Shown here piece after piece: positions 1-9,990 of a DNA stretch of 64,000 nucleotides. Below the pieces are notes generated by a model. The model ran no database searches and was not told the DNA's origin. It was given only the letters and a program-made list of their open reading frames with translations. Source of the stretch: Gammaproteobacteria bacterium (lineage in GTDB: Bacteria > Pseudomonadota > Gammaproteobacteria > Francisellales > CACEW01); the NCBI GenBank assembly GCA_029256015.1, contig JAQSYQ010000006.1, forward strand, positions 22,437 to 86,436, given 5' to 3'. The position numbers were made by a program, and so were the translations under genes. Within the stretch, counting starts at the first letter, position 1, and every line of letters starts with the position of its first letter.

Positions 1-452
1 ACATATTGATCAAATTGAAATTTGGAAAAACCGTACACGTTCAAAGGACTTTCATGCTGTCTTTCTTCTTTGAATATGCTGCCTTTGCCGTAAACAGCGG
101 CGCTAGAAGCATAGATAAACTGAATGCCATGGTCTTGGCAGTAGTGCAGTAAATGCTTGGAATATTCGAAATTGTTTTCCATCATATACTGGCCGTTCCA
201 CTCGGTGGTATCAGAGCAGGCTCCTTGATGGAAAATGACTTCAATCTTTTTTTGGTCAAAATCGCCGCTGAGCAAAGCGCCTAGAAACTCATCTTTATCC
301 ATATAATCGGTAAAGTCGCAGTCCACCAGATTGATAAATTTGGTGCCGTCTGTGAGGTCATCGACCACTAGAATATCTTTGATTCCACGGTTGTTAAGCG
401 CTTTGACAATGTTGCTGCCGATAAATCCGGCCCCGCCAGTTACAACTATCAT
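1..452 (-). CDS. hldD: ADP-L-glycero-D-manno-heptose 6-epimerase (partial, C-terminus off the left edge)
   Basis: This is the N-terminal part (about 150 residues) of an NAD(P)-dependent short-chain dehydrogenase/epimerase. The frame opens with a Rossmann motif, [11 protein letters not shown]. It carries the substrate-binding stretch [14 protein letters not shown] that is typical of HldD, then SSAAVYG and the catalytic YGFSK (YxxxK). The family epimerises ADP-D-glycero-D-manno-heptose to the L-glycero form, the last step in making the LPS inner-core heptose donor in the cytoplasm. The ATG at 452 overlaps the TGA of hldE (ATGA), so the two are translationally coupled in one operon. The identification is firm; the missing part lies beyond position 1. 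Confidence 0.95.
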   Translation of the reverse strand, partial: MIVVTGGAGFIGSNIVKALNNRGIKDILVVDDLTDGTKFINLVDCDFTDYMDKDEFLGALLSGDFDQKKIEVIFHQGACSDTTEWNGQYMMENNFEYSKHLLHYCQDHGIQFIYASSAAVYGKGSIFKEERQHESPLNVYGFSKFQFDQY

Positions 453-1873
453 GATGCTCCTCCTGTGGACCGGGCTTTTTTAATAATATTGGTGGTCGAG
501 CAGCCAGGAGTGAGGGTAATGGTTTTAACCTCGCCGCCGTTAGCTAAGACAGCTGGAGCCCCTGCGATTTGATGGACCTGGTAGTCTGCGCCTTTTACCA
601 AGATATCTGGTAATAGATAACCGATAATACGCTCCGGAGTGTCTTCAGAGAAAGGCACTACCCAGTCTACAAAGGACAAAGCTGCCAGCAGTTTCATCCT
701 GTGCTCAAGCGAATTGATAGGGCGTTCTGGGCCTTTTAACCTTTTAACGGATTCATCATCATTAACTGCAACAATCAGCCTATCACCTAGCTCCCTAGCG
801 GCCCTTAAATAGTCGACATGACCTGCATGCAAAATGTCAAAACAGCCATTGGTCATCACCACTTTTTCGCCTTGGCTGCTGAGGTTTTTAATAATTTGTT
901 TCAAAAGCGCCTCATCAACCACTCCTGTGCGCAAGTGATGATCATGATGAAGGGCTGCTTCAAGCTCATTAGGGTTAACCGTTGCGGTACCTATTTTGCC
1001 TACTACCACTCCGGCTGAGGCATTGGCAAGGCGCATGCTTGTTGGCAGGTCATATCCTGCGCCAATCCCCATGGCCATTACAGCAATAACGGTATCTCCA
1101 GCCCCGGTGACGTCATAAACTTCACGGGCTTCTGTTGGCATATGTATAGGCTCATGCCCGGGGCGAATGAGTGACATCCCCTCTGCTCCTCGAGTCACAA
1201 GCAAGGCTTCAAGATGGCAATCTTTTATTAGCTTTAAGCCTTTTTCTACTAAGTCGTTTTCATTCAGGCATTTTCCGACGACGGTTTCAAACTCTTTCAA
1301 ATTAGGCGTGATCATGGTGGCGCCATGGTACCGAGAAAAATCAGAGCCTTTGGGGTCGACCAAGACAGGCACTTTATGTTTGCGGGCAGCTTTAATTAAG
1401 CTTTCAGTATCGCTTAAAGTCCCTTTGCCATAGTCAGACAAAATAACGGCATTGCATTCCTTCAAAGCCTCAGTAAATTTTTCCAGCAAGGCTTGAGTGG
1501 GAACGTCTGTAAAGTTTTCTTCAAAATCAGTGCGAATAAGCTGCTGGTTTTGGCTTAATATCCGAAGTTTGGTAATGGTAGGCTTGTTGACCAGTTGTTC
1601 AAATTCACAGTCTACTTTCCCGTCGCTTAGTATCTTATGAAGCTTAGAAGAGGCTTCGTCATTGCCTGTGAAACCGACTAAGACAGCCTTGCCGAGGAGG
1701 GAAGTAATATTTAAAGCGACGTTGCCTGCGCCCCCTGCTTTGGCGTACTGCTCCTTAACATGAACGACAGGGACCGGCGCTTCTGGGGAAATTCGAGAAG
1801 TTTGCCCAATCCAGTAATTGTCGAGCATGATGTCGCCAATGACTAAAACCTTAGCTGAAGATAAGTTATGCAT
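449..1873 (-). CDS. hldE: Bifunctional heptose-7-phosphate kinase / heptose-1-phosphate adenylyltransferase
   Basis: This 474-residue protein has the full length of the two-domain HldE family (E. coli has 477). The N-terminal PfkB/ribokinase-type kinase domain ends with the catalytic DVTGAGDT at residues 254-261. The C-terminal nucleotidyltransferase domain begins with [12 protein letters not shown] at 341-352, the HxGH-type motif. It phosphorylates D-glycero-D-manno-heptose 7-phosphate at C1 and later adds AMP, giving ADP-heptose for the LPS inner core. It is directly followed by hldD with a 4-bp overlap, so consecutive pathway steps are co-translated. Nothing unusual is seen. Confidence 0.97.
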   Translation of the reverse strand: MHNLSSAKVLVIGDIMLDNYWIGQTSRISPEAPVPVVHVKEQYAKAGGAGNVALNITSLLGKAVLVGFTGNDEASSKLHKILSDGKVDCEFEQLVNKPTITKLRILSQNQQLIRTDFEENFTDVPTQALLEKFTEALKECNAVILSDYGKGTLSDTESLIKAARKHKVPVLVDPKGSDFSRYHGATMITPNLKEFETVVGKCLNENDLVEKGLKLIKDCHLEALLVTRGAEGMSLIRPGHEPIHMPTEAREVYDVTGAGDTVIAVMAMGIGAGYDLPTSMRLANASAGVVVGKIGTATVNPNELEAALHHDHHLRTGVVDEALLKQIIKNLSSQGEKVVMTNGCFDILHAGHVDYLRAARELGDRLIVAVNDDESVKRLKGPERPINSLEHRMKLLAALSFVDWVVPFSEDTPERIIGYLLPDILVKGADYQVHQIAGAPAVLANGGEVKTITLTPGCSTTNIIKKARSTGGAS

Positions 1874-1952
1874 AATTTCCCATCTGACTCATTAACATTA
1901 ACTGCACATGTTAACAAGCCTTGATGTGAAATGCTATATCTTGGACTTAAGC

Positions 1953-4046
1953 TTACGGAGCAGGAGCAAAAGCTTGGCTTGATCTCACTGCTGCGGCCGC
2001 AAAGGCAGTTGCTGCGGTAAGGCTAGGAGCTTGTGTGCTTAAGTCTTCAAGTGGTTGATAATGAAGGTTTTCTAGCCTGAGCCCAATTATTCCTCGGCGG
2101 CCTTCCCCGTCGTTGATATTGATAAAGCTTCCTCCCACGCCGGCACCATTGTCTGCTACATTGGCAATTCGTAAATGGACATTCAATACCATTGCTAGGG
2201 CTTCAATAATAGGGCCTTCTGCAGAAACGCCACTCTGGCTCATTCTGGCAAGGTAGGCTTCAGCTGTCTCATTTTCAGGAATATGATCTCTCAAAAAGTC
2301 AGGCTGTGCTCTTAAGTAAGCAATGGCTCTGGCTCTCAATTCTGTAGCAGATGAGGATTCCAGTCCCTGTCTTTGCAATTCATAAACTACTGCATCAAAA
2401 AAGCAGTCTCCTACTACTGGCGTTACCGGCAAATGGCCGCGAGCGGCTTCCATGGGCTGGCCGCTAGTCAGAGCACCATGGCCCCTTAAAAAATCAATAG
2501 CTTCAGCTTGCCCGGCCTGTACCGCGAAATCAAGCGCTGTTTTGCCATGTTCTCCATAAGTTGTACGGATATCTATTCCTGCACTAATCAACTTAGAAAG
2601 AGACTCAACATCGCCCTGTAGGGCTGCGAATATAAATAATATCTGTAGCATAGGAGCGCGGGATGGTAGTTCATAGTTATTACCATAGCTATAAGCGGGG
2701 GCTGCTTGTTCAGAAGGGGCGTAGAGCTCTTTAAGCCAGGAAATAAAACTATATTGTGGAGGTTCTATCGGGGGTTGTGCCAGTATAGGATTTGATGGCC
2801 GACTGAATTCTTTGGAAATAGCGGTACTAACGATTTCAGGGCTAAGGCTAGCTCCAGCGTGTAATAAAATTTCAGCAAGTTTATGATCATCAGCTTCTAC
2901 TGCTCTTATTAAAGCTGTTTTGCCATCTGCATCCAAAGTGCTATCAAGCAAGCTTTTTAATAAAACTCTGTCTTCATGGCTAAGCAAGGACGGAGAAGCG
3001 CCTCTTTTTATTAGCAGCTCAACCATGCCAAAATTATTTTGCTCTATGGCTTGAGATAGAAGCGTTCTACCATTGAGTGCTGTATTTATAATGCCGGCTT
3101 GGCTTTTATCCAGAATACTTGCCGCTGCATTCACATTGTGCTGTTGCACAGCAAAGCTAAGTAAAACCAATTGAATTTCCATTCTGGTGCTTGTACTTAG
3201 AGCAGCTATAGCCGAGTCTGAAATAGAGGCTCCTGCTTGAAGTAAAATAATGACATTATTTAGCTCATTTTCCCTAATGTTACAGCTTAAAGCGGCTTCG
3301 CCATTTGCCATATTGGCATCTAATACGGTTTTATTACGAGCTTGAATAGCGGCCACAACTTCTTGAGAATTGATAGCGGCACCCGCTGCTAGTAAAAGTT
3401 TGGTGACTGCTTCGTGCGCCATTGCCGCAGTTAAGGTGCTGGCCGCTTCAGCCCCATTGGCTGTTAACTTGATCGCATTAGGAGAGGTGCCTAGAGCAAG
3501 CAGGCGCTTAACAACTTCAAGCTCTCCGCGCATGGCTGCAAAGTGAAGCAAAATAGCTCGGATTAGATCAGGGGTAGCCTCTGTAACAGAATCAAGGACA
3601 TCTGATACAGGTGCACCTGCGGTTAGGATTTTTAGCATAAAATCAGTATTGTTGGTGCTTATAGCCGCAGCAAATACAGCCGGAGTGACATGAGCCTTTT
3701 TTGCAAGTAAGCGATTTATAGCAGGAATATGGGCATTGTTAGTTGCAAAATATAGAGGAGTTTGACCCGGTACAGTAGTCATCTCATAGTTTACATCAGC
3801 TCCAAGGTCAAGCAGTTGATCAATATTCTCAACTTCGCCGCGCATAGCCGCAAATCCTAATAAGACGCCAAGGACTTTTAGAGGGGTTTCTCCGGGCTTA
3901 ATAGAGCTCAAGGCTTCTGGAGTAATAACTGCGCCTTGATTTAAGGCCCTACCAACAAACTTGTGGTCTCCGCTTTGAATGGCTTTTACTAAAGAGACTG
4001 GAGTTTCAGGGGTAATAGCAGTTCCTTGAGCAGGGGCAGCTTGCAT
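1953..4046 (-). CDS. Ankyrin-repeat protein with C-terminal OTU-like cysteine protease domain
   Basis: This 697-residue protein is mostly ankyrin-type repeats of about 33 residues (for example TPLYFATNNAHIPAINRLL and KTALIRAVEADDHKLAEIL), from about residue 15 to 530. The C-terminal part (about 535-665) fits an OTU fold: VVGDCFFDAVVYEL with a candidate catalytic Cys548, then GPIIEALAMVLNVHLRI, which matches the usual OTU 'G..E..ALA..L...I.I' segment, and LENLHYQPL with candidate His662. OTU proteases cleave ubiquitin chains. A bacterial Ank-OTU protein would act in a eukaryotic host, so a secreted deubiquitinase is inferred. The tail (666-697) is Ala/Pro-rich and ends FAPAP. There is no signal peptide. 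The gene interrupts an LPS locus, and an ACAAGGAAG ribosome site precedes the ATG. Domain assignment is by motif reading only. Confidence 0.8.
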   Translation of the reverse strand: MQAAPAQGTAITPETPVSLVKAIQSGDHKFVGRALNQGAVITPEALSSIKPGETPLKVLGVLLGFAAMRGEVENIDQLLDLGADVNYEMTTVPGQTPLYFATNNAHIPAINRLLAKKAHVTPAVFAAAISTNNTDFMLKILTAGAPVSDVLDSVTEATPDLIRAILLHFAAMRGELEVVKRLLALGTSPNAIKLTANGAEAASTLTAAMAHEAVTKLLLAAGAAINSQEVVAAIQARNKTVLDANMANGEAALSCNIRENELNNVIILLQAGASISDSAIAALSTSTRMEIQLVLLSFAVQQHNVNAAASILDKSQAGIINTALNGRTLLSQAIEQNNFGMVELLIKRGASPSLLSHEDRVLLKSLLDSTLDADGKTALIRAVEADDHKLAEILLHAGASLSPEIVSTAISKEFSRPSNPILAQPPIEPPQYSFISWLKELYAPSEQAAPAYSYGNNYELPSRAPMLQILFIFAALQGDVESLSKLISAGIDIRTTYGEHGKTALDFAVQAGQAEAIDFLRGHGALTSGQPMEAARGHLPVTPVVGDCFFDAVVYELQRQGLESSSATELRARAIAYLRAQPDFLRDHIPENETAEAYLARMSQSGVSAEGPIIEALAMVLNVHLRIANVADNGAGVGGSFININDGEGRRGIIGLRLENLHYQPLEDLSTQAPSLTAATAFAAAAVRSSQAFAPAP

Positions 4047-4110
4047 AGTTCTTCCTTGTAATTTTAAATTCGATCAATTCTATCGAAAAAAACTGCCGTA
4101 AACAATATTT

Positions 4111-6264
4111 TTATATGTTTTTAATCAGATAAATAGGCGATTCTGAAAGTTCAATGCAATCAAGGACTTGGCCTTGGTTATCGTAAGCTTGGTCGTAGGC
4201 TAAATCTGGAACAAACTTACTTGAGTTTGAAAGGGTCCAAGCCATAACTACTCTTGAGCCAAGCATTTGAAATTCAAGCAAAAAAATATGATCTGGAGAA
4301 GGCAGTTTCCTGATAAATTGAGCATTCCCTAGGGTTTTTAGGAAAAAACCTAAAGCGGTAAAAGCCGGTCTTTTGCGCCAGTTATTCAAGTCATCGACCA
4401 GGCCAAAGCCATGGGCCGATAGCCTCCACCAATAGACTTGGTCGATATGCCCAGAGCAAAGGCTAATAACAAGGTATCGCAACATATAATCAGAATATTC
4501 TTGTTCGGTCACCCCGGGCTGGTCCCTATGCCAAGAGGGAGCTTCATAAGGAGAGCCGATAGGAGACCAAATTCCGGTACGTTTAATGGGCCAGTTTACT
4601 TCGGAAACAATGACTTTTTCGCCGCAGTTTCTTGAGCATTTGGCAATAGCCTTTAACAGGGCTGCTTTTTCTAGAGTAGAAAAAGCCCCTTGTTTATTTT
4701 CAGGAGCACCGCGTCTATCAACGTAAAGGTGGTGAGATAAAGCACTTAAGTTTTCATTTTTGGGGATGGCATTTAAAGCTGCAATCACATAGGGATATTC
4801 AAAATCAATGCCGGCTGGCCCGGTAAGCTGAATGCTGGGATAACGTTTTTGCAAATCAAGAGCAGGCAGCAATAAAGCACGGTATTCTTTGGCATTCCAT
4901 ATTCCCCATTTGACTCGATTGATGGCATGAGCTATTTCCATTTGCTCTACTTTGTCGGCAATGTGAGGAATGATCGTTTCTAAAAAATGCCGCCAGCTCT
5001 CAGGCTGTAAAATGGCTTTTCTATCTTGCAAAAATGCAGCCATTACCGGAATGTTTTTATGGTAAAGCCTATTAATCAGCTCTATTCCAAGTTCCCAATC
5101 ATGCGGAGTCTCATGGTGGCAAAAGCGGACCAATACAGGTGGATTGCCAAGCTCTTCTAATAGGCTTAGCTCTTGCTCAATGTAATCTGATTTAGGATGT
5201 AAGGCGACTCCTATTCTGTTTTTCATTACAACAGGCTGGCTAAAGCTTTGCTTTATATAATGCTTATAATTCCGATAAATAGCCGGGGCAGCCAACAGGC
5301 TTTGCCATAAAAGAGAAAGAACTTCGCTTTTCTTTCGGCATTGTTTTTTCTCACGACGGTCCAGCATCATCATGGCTTGAGCGGATTTTTCATCCCATAT
5401 CCAGATATCCTGTGGCTTGGGATAAACGGGATGTGGGTCAACTTTATTACGATTCTTAAAGGACCTAATAGGATGGCGCCATTTGCGAGAGCGGCTATGG
5501 CGTGCAAAGCGGTTTCGATAGCGCTGTTCCCATTTATCCAAAATGCCGGGAATCTCTTCGCCTTGAGAGTAAATGTATTTAAAAATCTTTAAATAGACTC
5601 CCGGCAAGGTTAGGCGGGATAAATCAAAGCCTCTTTGCTTCCAGCTTAAGGGTTGCGAAATCTTGGCTCGGTTTAAGTCGATAAACTGCGGCAATTCCCA
5701 CAGGCCATCTGGCTTTTTGAACAGCAAAATGTTTTGATTACCCATATCCCCATGCATAAAACCTGCATCATGCATAGCTCGAACAGCAGGAGCGACCGTT
5801 TCGATTAATGCCATTAGCTTGGCATTGTCAGGATCTTTCCAATACAAGTGGCTTAGCTCATCTCGAAAGTTCGCTGAATTTTGATACAGGCATAAATAAT
5901 AGCTTTCCAGCAGCCGATTATTATGCCAGTAATCTAAATAACCGACAGGCTTAGGGGTTCCGATTTTATGTTGATATAAAAATTCGGCGGCTAAATAAGA
6001 GCGTTCCGCTTTGGTTTTATTAAAACGGTCCGAGAAATCTTTTAAAAAGCTTTGTCTTTTAAAGCGCTTAACAGCGAGGTAAACCGTTTGGTTTTGTAAA
6101 ATAAGCGGGAGTTTAATGACCCGATCAGGCCCGTCTGAAAGAACCACCGCAGGAGAATGATTGAGCGCATTTTTAAGCTGTTCAAGCTGTCTTAAAAATT
6201 CGGGCTGTTGAAATTCGGTGCCAATCCAGCCAGAATAGCAGCCGATGTTCATTTTATGGCTCAC
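4111..6264 (-). CDS. LPS-kinase-like domain fused to a glycoside-hydrolase-like (TIM-barrel) domain
   Basis: This 717-residue protein has two parts. Residues about 40-250 look like an InaA/WaaP-type lipopolysaccharide kinase: AVKRFKR with candidate Lys66, the catalytic loop HGDMGNQN at 171-178, and FIDLNRA with metal-binding Asp196. Residues about 345-700 resemble a clan GH-A glycoside hydrolase, with beta-strand-like segments such as PPVLVRFCHH, the loop WGIWNAKEY (Glu460) and IVSEVNWP (Glu555) as possible acid/base and nucleophile. The kinase part probably phosphorylates LPS core sugar; the role of the hydrolase part is unknown. The start is a GTG preceded by AAGGAA; an ATG four codons downstream is a weaker alternative. 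It is divergent from the GT9 gene at 6294 with only about 30 bp between starts, so promoters must overlap the coding ends. Confidence 0.75.
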   Translation of the reverse strand: MSHKMNIGCYSGWIGTEFQQPEFLRQLEQLKNALNHSPAVVLSDGPDRVIKLPLILQNQTVYLAVKRFKRQSFLKDFSDRFNKTKAERSYLAAEFLYQHKIGTPKPVGYLDYWHNNRLLESYYLCLYQNSANFRDELSHLYWKDPDNAKLMALIETVAPAVRAMHDAGFMHGDMGNQNILLFKKPDGLWELPQFIDLNRAKISQPLSWKQRGFDLSRLTLPGVYLKIFKYIYSQGEEIPGILDKWEQRYRNRFARHSRSRKWRHPIRSFKNRNKVDPHPVYPKPQDIWIWDEKSAQAMMMLDRREKKQCRKKSEVLSLLWQSLLAAPAIYRNYKHYIKQSFSQPVVMKNRIGVALHPKSDYIEQELSLLEELGNPPVLVRFCHHETPHDWELGIELINRLYHKNIPVMAAFLQDRKAILQPESWRHFLETIIPHIADKVEQMEIAHAINRVKWGIWNAKEYRALLLPALDLQKRYPSIQLTGPAGIDFEYPYVIAALNAIPKNENLSALSHHLYVDRRGAPENKQGAFSTLEKAALLKAIAKCSRNCGEKVIVSEVNWPIKRTGIWSPIGSPYEAPSWHRDQPGVTEQEYSDYMLRYLVISLCSGHIDQVYWWRLSAHGFGLVDDLNNWRKRPAFTALGFFLKTLGNAQFIRKLPSPDHIFLLEFQMLGSRVVMAWTLSNSSKFVPDLAYDQAYDNQGQVLDCIELSESPIYLIKNI

Positions 6265-6293
6265 CTAGTTTCCTTATGCAGAGGGCAATATTT

Positions 6294-7328
6294 ATGTCTT
6301 TTAAGGCCAATACGATACCTGACAAAGCAGAGATTCACAAGATTTGCGTTTTAGCCTGGGGCATGGTGGGAGACACTTTATTTAGAACGGCCTTTATTGG
6401 GCCGCTGAAAAAACATTACCCTCAGGCCAGCATTAGCGTCATTGTCGACAATCGAGGCAAGGGGCTATTTAGTCATCATCCGGATGTAGACGAGGAGTAT
6501 GTATTTTCTCACAAGAAAAAGCCGAGATGGCATTATTTGCTTAATATGGCCAAGATCGTTTTTTGGATGCGTCGCAAGAAATTCGACCTGGTTATCAATT
6601 TCTATTCCGGGGGAAGCAGCCCATTGATTACCCGGCTAAGTGGCGGAAAATGGCGATTGGGCTTTGACCATACTGCCAAATTGCGTTGGGCTAATAACAT
6701 ATTGGCCCCTAAGGCCAGTTTTGCCGGGCATTGGATCAAGGCCCTGGGAGAAACTTTAAGACCTTTGGGCATTAATGAAAGTGATATTCAACACCGGCCG
6801 TTTTTTTATTGTTCCAAAGATGAAATGGAATTCGCCAAAGATTTTTTTAAGGGCTCCCAACAAAAATATGTGGGCTTTAACTTGGCTGCCAGCGATGTGA
6901 AAAAATGTTGGCCGGTAAAAGAACATGTGGCTTTAGCAAACTGGTTTTATCAGGAGCAGGGCTTGGTTCCTTTGGTATTGACCAATCCCGGCCAAGAGTT
7001 TTTGATAGAAGAGTTTAAGCGGCTTTACCCACAAGCTCAGCCTGTTCAATATGTACCGGTGCTGCCATTTGGCAAGTTAGCTGCCATTTTAAAATACAGT
7101 CAGTTTTTGGTAACAGGGGACACGGGGATTATGCATCTTGCTTTTGGAGCAGGAGTGCCTGTGCTGGGTTTATTTACCTATACTCAACCCTACCATGTCA
7201 TGCCAGAGGGCGGAACTTGTGTCGCTTGTTTTAAGCCTGATCCCACTCTCAAAGACGAATATGGCCAAGCCCTTGGCAGCCAGCTTGATTTTAAGACCGT
7301 TCAAGAGAATGCTCGTTCTTTGCTTTAA
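6294..7328 (+). CDS. Glycosyltransferase family 9 (heptosyltransferase-like)
   Basis: The protein is about 344 residues. It begins ICVLAWGMVGDTLFRTAF, the GT9 N-terminal signature in which a GD pair binds the ADP-heptose donor side. It ends with LVTGDTGIMHLAFGAGVPVLGLF, the conserved C-terminal donor-binding segment. GT9 enzymes add heptose or a related sugar to LPS core at the inner membrane. I place the start at ATG 6294 because GAGGG lies 8 bp upstream; an in-frame ATG at 6276 has no good ribosome site. It sits next to a putative LPS kinase and is convergent with the O-antigen-ligase-like gene, whose stop lies 6 bp beyond its own. The exact acceptor cannot be told from sequence. Confidence 0.88.
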   Translation: MSFKANTIPDKAEIHKICVLAWGMVGDTLFRTAFIGPLKKHYPQASISVIVDNRGKGLFSHHPDVDEEYVFSHKKKPRWHYLLNMAKIVFWMRRKKFDLVINFYSGGSSPLITRLSGGKWRLGFDHTAKLRWANNILAPKASFAGHWIKALGETLRPLGINESDIQHRPFFYCSKDEMEFAKDFFKGSQQKYVGFNLAASDVKKCWPVKEHVALANWFYQEQGLVPLVLTNPGQEFLIEEFKRLYPQAQPVQYVPVLPFGKLAAILKYSQFLVTGDTGIMHLAFGAGVPVLGLFTYTQPYHVMPEGGTCVACFKPDPTLKDEYGQALGSQLDFKTVQENARSLL

Positions 7329-7334
7329 AAAAGG

Positions 7335-8591
7335 CTAGGAGGGTTTTTTACTTAATGCAGCGAATACCAGGCTTGAGAAAAACACAAAGAACAACCTGGG
7401 TGATTCATCAAGCAACATGGGGGCGCTAAATGAGGCCAAGACAAAGCTTATAACAAGTCCTTGGGCAATATGGCGATCGAGTATATCGCTCAGCTTAAAT
7501 GAGCCTTTCCATTGGGTATATAGCAGGGCTAGCAGGATGAATAGTCCAAATACGCCATGCTCCACTGCGATAAAGTAAAAAGTGTTTTCAGGGCTTACTT
7601 GAGGATTTTGCATGGTGGAAAGTGAGGCTCCTCCTGCGCTAATACCGCCAACTGTGACATAAGCTGCGGCAAAGCCTCCTGTCCCATAACCAAAAATGGG
7701 TTTTTCTTTCCATAGCTGATAGCTTTTCACAGCATAGTCTAAACGAACTCCAGAAGAGTTAGAATAATAGGAGCTACCGCTGTGGAAAGTTAGAACCCCT
7801 TCAATGTCTTGGTTTACTTTGAAATGGAACTGAGAAGAAAAACTATAGGCTGCAGCAAATAAAAGTACGATGCCTACGCTTCCACCAATAATTTGCTTAA
7901 ATGAGCAATTTTGCAGCAAAAATAGCAGCATCAGCATAAAAAATAGAACATAGCCGGTTCGGGCCATGCTCATAAATAATACGTCAAAGCTAATGACAGC
8001 CCAACATAGAATATAGACCCAACGAAAACGCCTGTCCTGCAAGCTGAGCTGAGCAGCTACAAAACTCGCAAATGCTAGGAAAATTCCACCGTAGATATGG
8101 AAAAATACGGGGAAGGCTGGGGTTTCCGGTAGTTTATGAAAAACTGAGGCCAGGTCAAATATGCCTAGCATATTGAGCGCCCCGATAATAAATGCAGCTA
8201 TCGCTCCGGCTACAAATGCCCGATAGCTCAACAATTTCAAGCGAGCATTTTCAAAAAATAAAGGAATCAACAAGGCAATAAAGCAAACTTCAGCTTGCTT
8301 CTTGAATATCCAGAGGCCGGTTTTCCATGAGGCATTCGAATACAGCGTGCCTGTCAGATAAAGGAGGGTTAAGGCGGCTGCAAACCAAGCAATGGGATTA
8401 CGTTTAATAAGCTGAAATTTTGTCTGCCAATCACCGCTCAATATTAAAAAAATCAACATAATATAAAAAGAAGTATTTTCAGCAGCTAAAGACAGCGGCA
8501 AGCAAAAAGCATAAAGCATGGCGCCAAGGCCGGCTAATTTTAAGCAGAGCTGTGAATATCGGTGAGCGTGAAATAAAGGAATGTTGTTCAT
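7335..8591 (-). CDS. waaL: O-antigen ligase / Wzy-type polymerase family membrane protein
   Basis: This 418-residue protein is dominated by about ten to twelve hydrophobic segments, with a large loop at about 235-310 containing FGYGTGGFAAAY and the NTFYF element typical of the Wzy_C (O-antigen ligase) family. The family joins undecaprenyl-linked O-antigen to lipid A-core on the periplasmic face, or polymerises O-units. The start overlaps the stop of the aminotransferase gene by ATGA, so both are expressed together. Its place among core glycosyltransferases favours ligase over polymerase, but the two are hard to separate by sequence, so the gene symbol is tentative. Confidence 0.75.
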   Translation of the reverse strand: MNNIPLFHAHRYSQLCLKLAGLGAMLYAFCLPLSLAAENTSFYIMLIFLILSGDWQTKFQLIKRNPIAWFAAALTLLYLTGTLYSNASWKTGLWIFKKQAEVCFIALLIPLFFENARLKLLSYRAFVAGAIAAFIIGALNMLGIFDLASVFHKLPETPAFPVFFHIYGGIFLAFASFVAAQLSLQDRRFRWVYILCWAVISFDVLFMSMARTGYVLFFMLMLLFLLQNCSFKQIIGGSVGIVLLFAAAYSFSSQFHFKVNQDIEGVLTFHSGSSYYSNSSGVRLDYAVKSYQLWKEKPIFGYGTGGFAAAYVTVGGISAGGASLSTMQNPQVSPENTFYFIAVEHGVFGLFILLALLYTQWKGSFKLSDILDRHIAQGLVISFVLASFSAPMLLDESPRLFFVFFSSLVFAALSKKPS

Positions 8592-9775
8592 AATGCCTTA
8601 AATAAAGCTTTGATTCTTTGCATGGCCAGTTTGAGTTTCTCTAAGCTGGTAGCGTAGGAAATTCTAATATAACCGTCTAAGCCAAAAGCGCTTCCTGGCA
8701 CGACAGCGACGTCAGCTTTGTCTAGTAAATATTCTGCAAACTGCACATCGTTATCAATCCCGGATAAATTTTGTATGGCCTTGTCGATATTAACAAAAAC
8801 ATAAAAGGCACCGTCTGCAGCCAAGGGCATAAAGCCAGGAATGCTATTAAGCTGCTCTATCATAAAGTCATGTTTTTCTTTAAAAGCCTTAACCATAGGC
8901 CCTAAGCAATTCTGGTCTCCGTTCAATGCTGTAGTTGCAGCCGCTTGAGAGATAGAGCAAGCATTTGAGGTGGACTGAGACTGTAAATTATTCATGGCAG
9001 TAATAATATCAAGCGGGCCGGCAGCATAGCCTATTCTCCAGCCTGTCATGGCATAGGATTTGGATACTCCGTTAACCACAATAGTCCTGTCATAAAGCTC
9101 TGGGCAAACCATTAAAATATTGGAGAAAGCTTCATCCAACCACCAGATTTTTTCATAAATATCATCGCTGCAAATCAATACTTGCGGATGGCGCTTTAGC
9201 ACCTCAGCTAAGCTTGCTAATTCATTTTTGGTATAGGCCACTCCGGTAGGATTGGAAGGAGAATTAAGCATAACAAGCTTGGTTTTAGGGGTGATAGCAG
9301 CTTCAAGTTCATCGGGGCTGAGCTTTAAACGATTTTCTAACTTAGTTGGAACGATAACCGGCTTGCCCTCGAATAATACCACCATATCGGGATAGGATAC
9401 CCAAAATGGCGCCGGGATAATGGCTTCATCGCCAGGATTTAGAATAGCTCCAAGCAAGTTATAAATACTTTGTTTGGCTCCACTTGAAACCAAAATTTGT
9501 TTTGGGCTGTAATCCAGATGGTTATCTTGTTTCAACTTAGCGCAAATGGCCTGTCTGAGCTCAAGAGTGCCCTCAACAGCCGTATATTTGGTTTGGCCGG
9601 CCTCAATGGCCTTTATAGCAGCCATTTTAATGTGTTCCGGGGTGTCAAAGTCAGGTTCGCCTATGCTTAGGCTGATAATGTCACGACCTTGACGCTTTAA
9701 TTCCGCAGCCTTGGCAGTGATCCCAAGAGTAGGGGAGGGTTTAATGTTTAGAATACGAGCTGAAAGTCTGGCCAT
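8588..9775 (-). CDS. Class I/II PLP-dependent aminotransferase (aspartate aminotransferase family)
   Basis: This 395-residue protein has the usual length for subgroup I-gamma/Ib aspartate aminotransferases (AspB/AatA type). Visible landmarks are ISLSIGEPDFDTPEHI near the N-terminus, SPSNPTG, and the PLP-lysine motif VSKSYAMTGWRIGYAAGP. The C-terminus holds RISYATS with the substrate-carboxylate arginine. It interconverts aspartate and oxaloacetate with glutamate/2-oxoglutarate and may accept other amino acids such as prephenate or tyrosine. It is coupled to the downstream waaL-like gene by a 4-bp overlap, which probably reflects operon packing rather than a shared pathway. Confidence 0.9.
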   Translation of the reverse strand: MARLSARILNIKPSPTLGITAKAAELKRQGRDIISLSIGEPDFDTPEHIKMAAIKAIEAGQTKYTAVEGTLELRQAICAKLKQDNHLDYSPKQILVSSGAKQSIYNLLGAILNPGDEAIIPAPFWVSYPDMVVLFEGKPVIVPTKLENRLKLSPDELEAAITPKTKLVMLNSPSNPTGVAYTKNELASLAEVLKRHPQVLICSDDIYEKIWWLDEAFSNILMVCPELYDRTIVVNGVSKSYAMTGWRIGYAAGPLDIITAMNNLQSQSTSNACSISQAAATTALNGDQNCLGPMVKAFKEKHDFMIEQLNSIPGFMPLAADGAFYVFVNIDKAIQNLSGIDNDVQFAEYLLDKADVAVVPGSAFGLDGYIRISYATSLEKLKLAMQRIKALFKAL

Positions 9776-9990
9776 CGGTGTTTTCTTGTTTATTTATCTT
9801 AATTCAAATGCAGTTATGATAGGCAAGTCACTCCTTAATTGCAAATAAATCCATTGCTGTATGCCTTAAGTTCACGGGGCTTTTTCAATAACAGGCAAAT
9901 TTTGATTATATTTCGCCCTAAACCTTTGATTAATTTAAATTTAAATCATGCTATTATTTAATGGTAAGGTTTTTTCAATAAGGGGGGCAC

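Noticed and set aside
6276..6293. Upstream ATG at 6276 as the GT9 start
   Set aside because: The ATG at 6294 has GAGGG at a proper distance, whereas 6276 has none.
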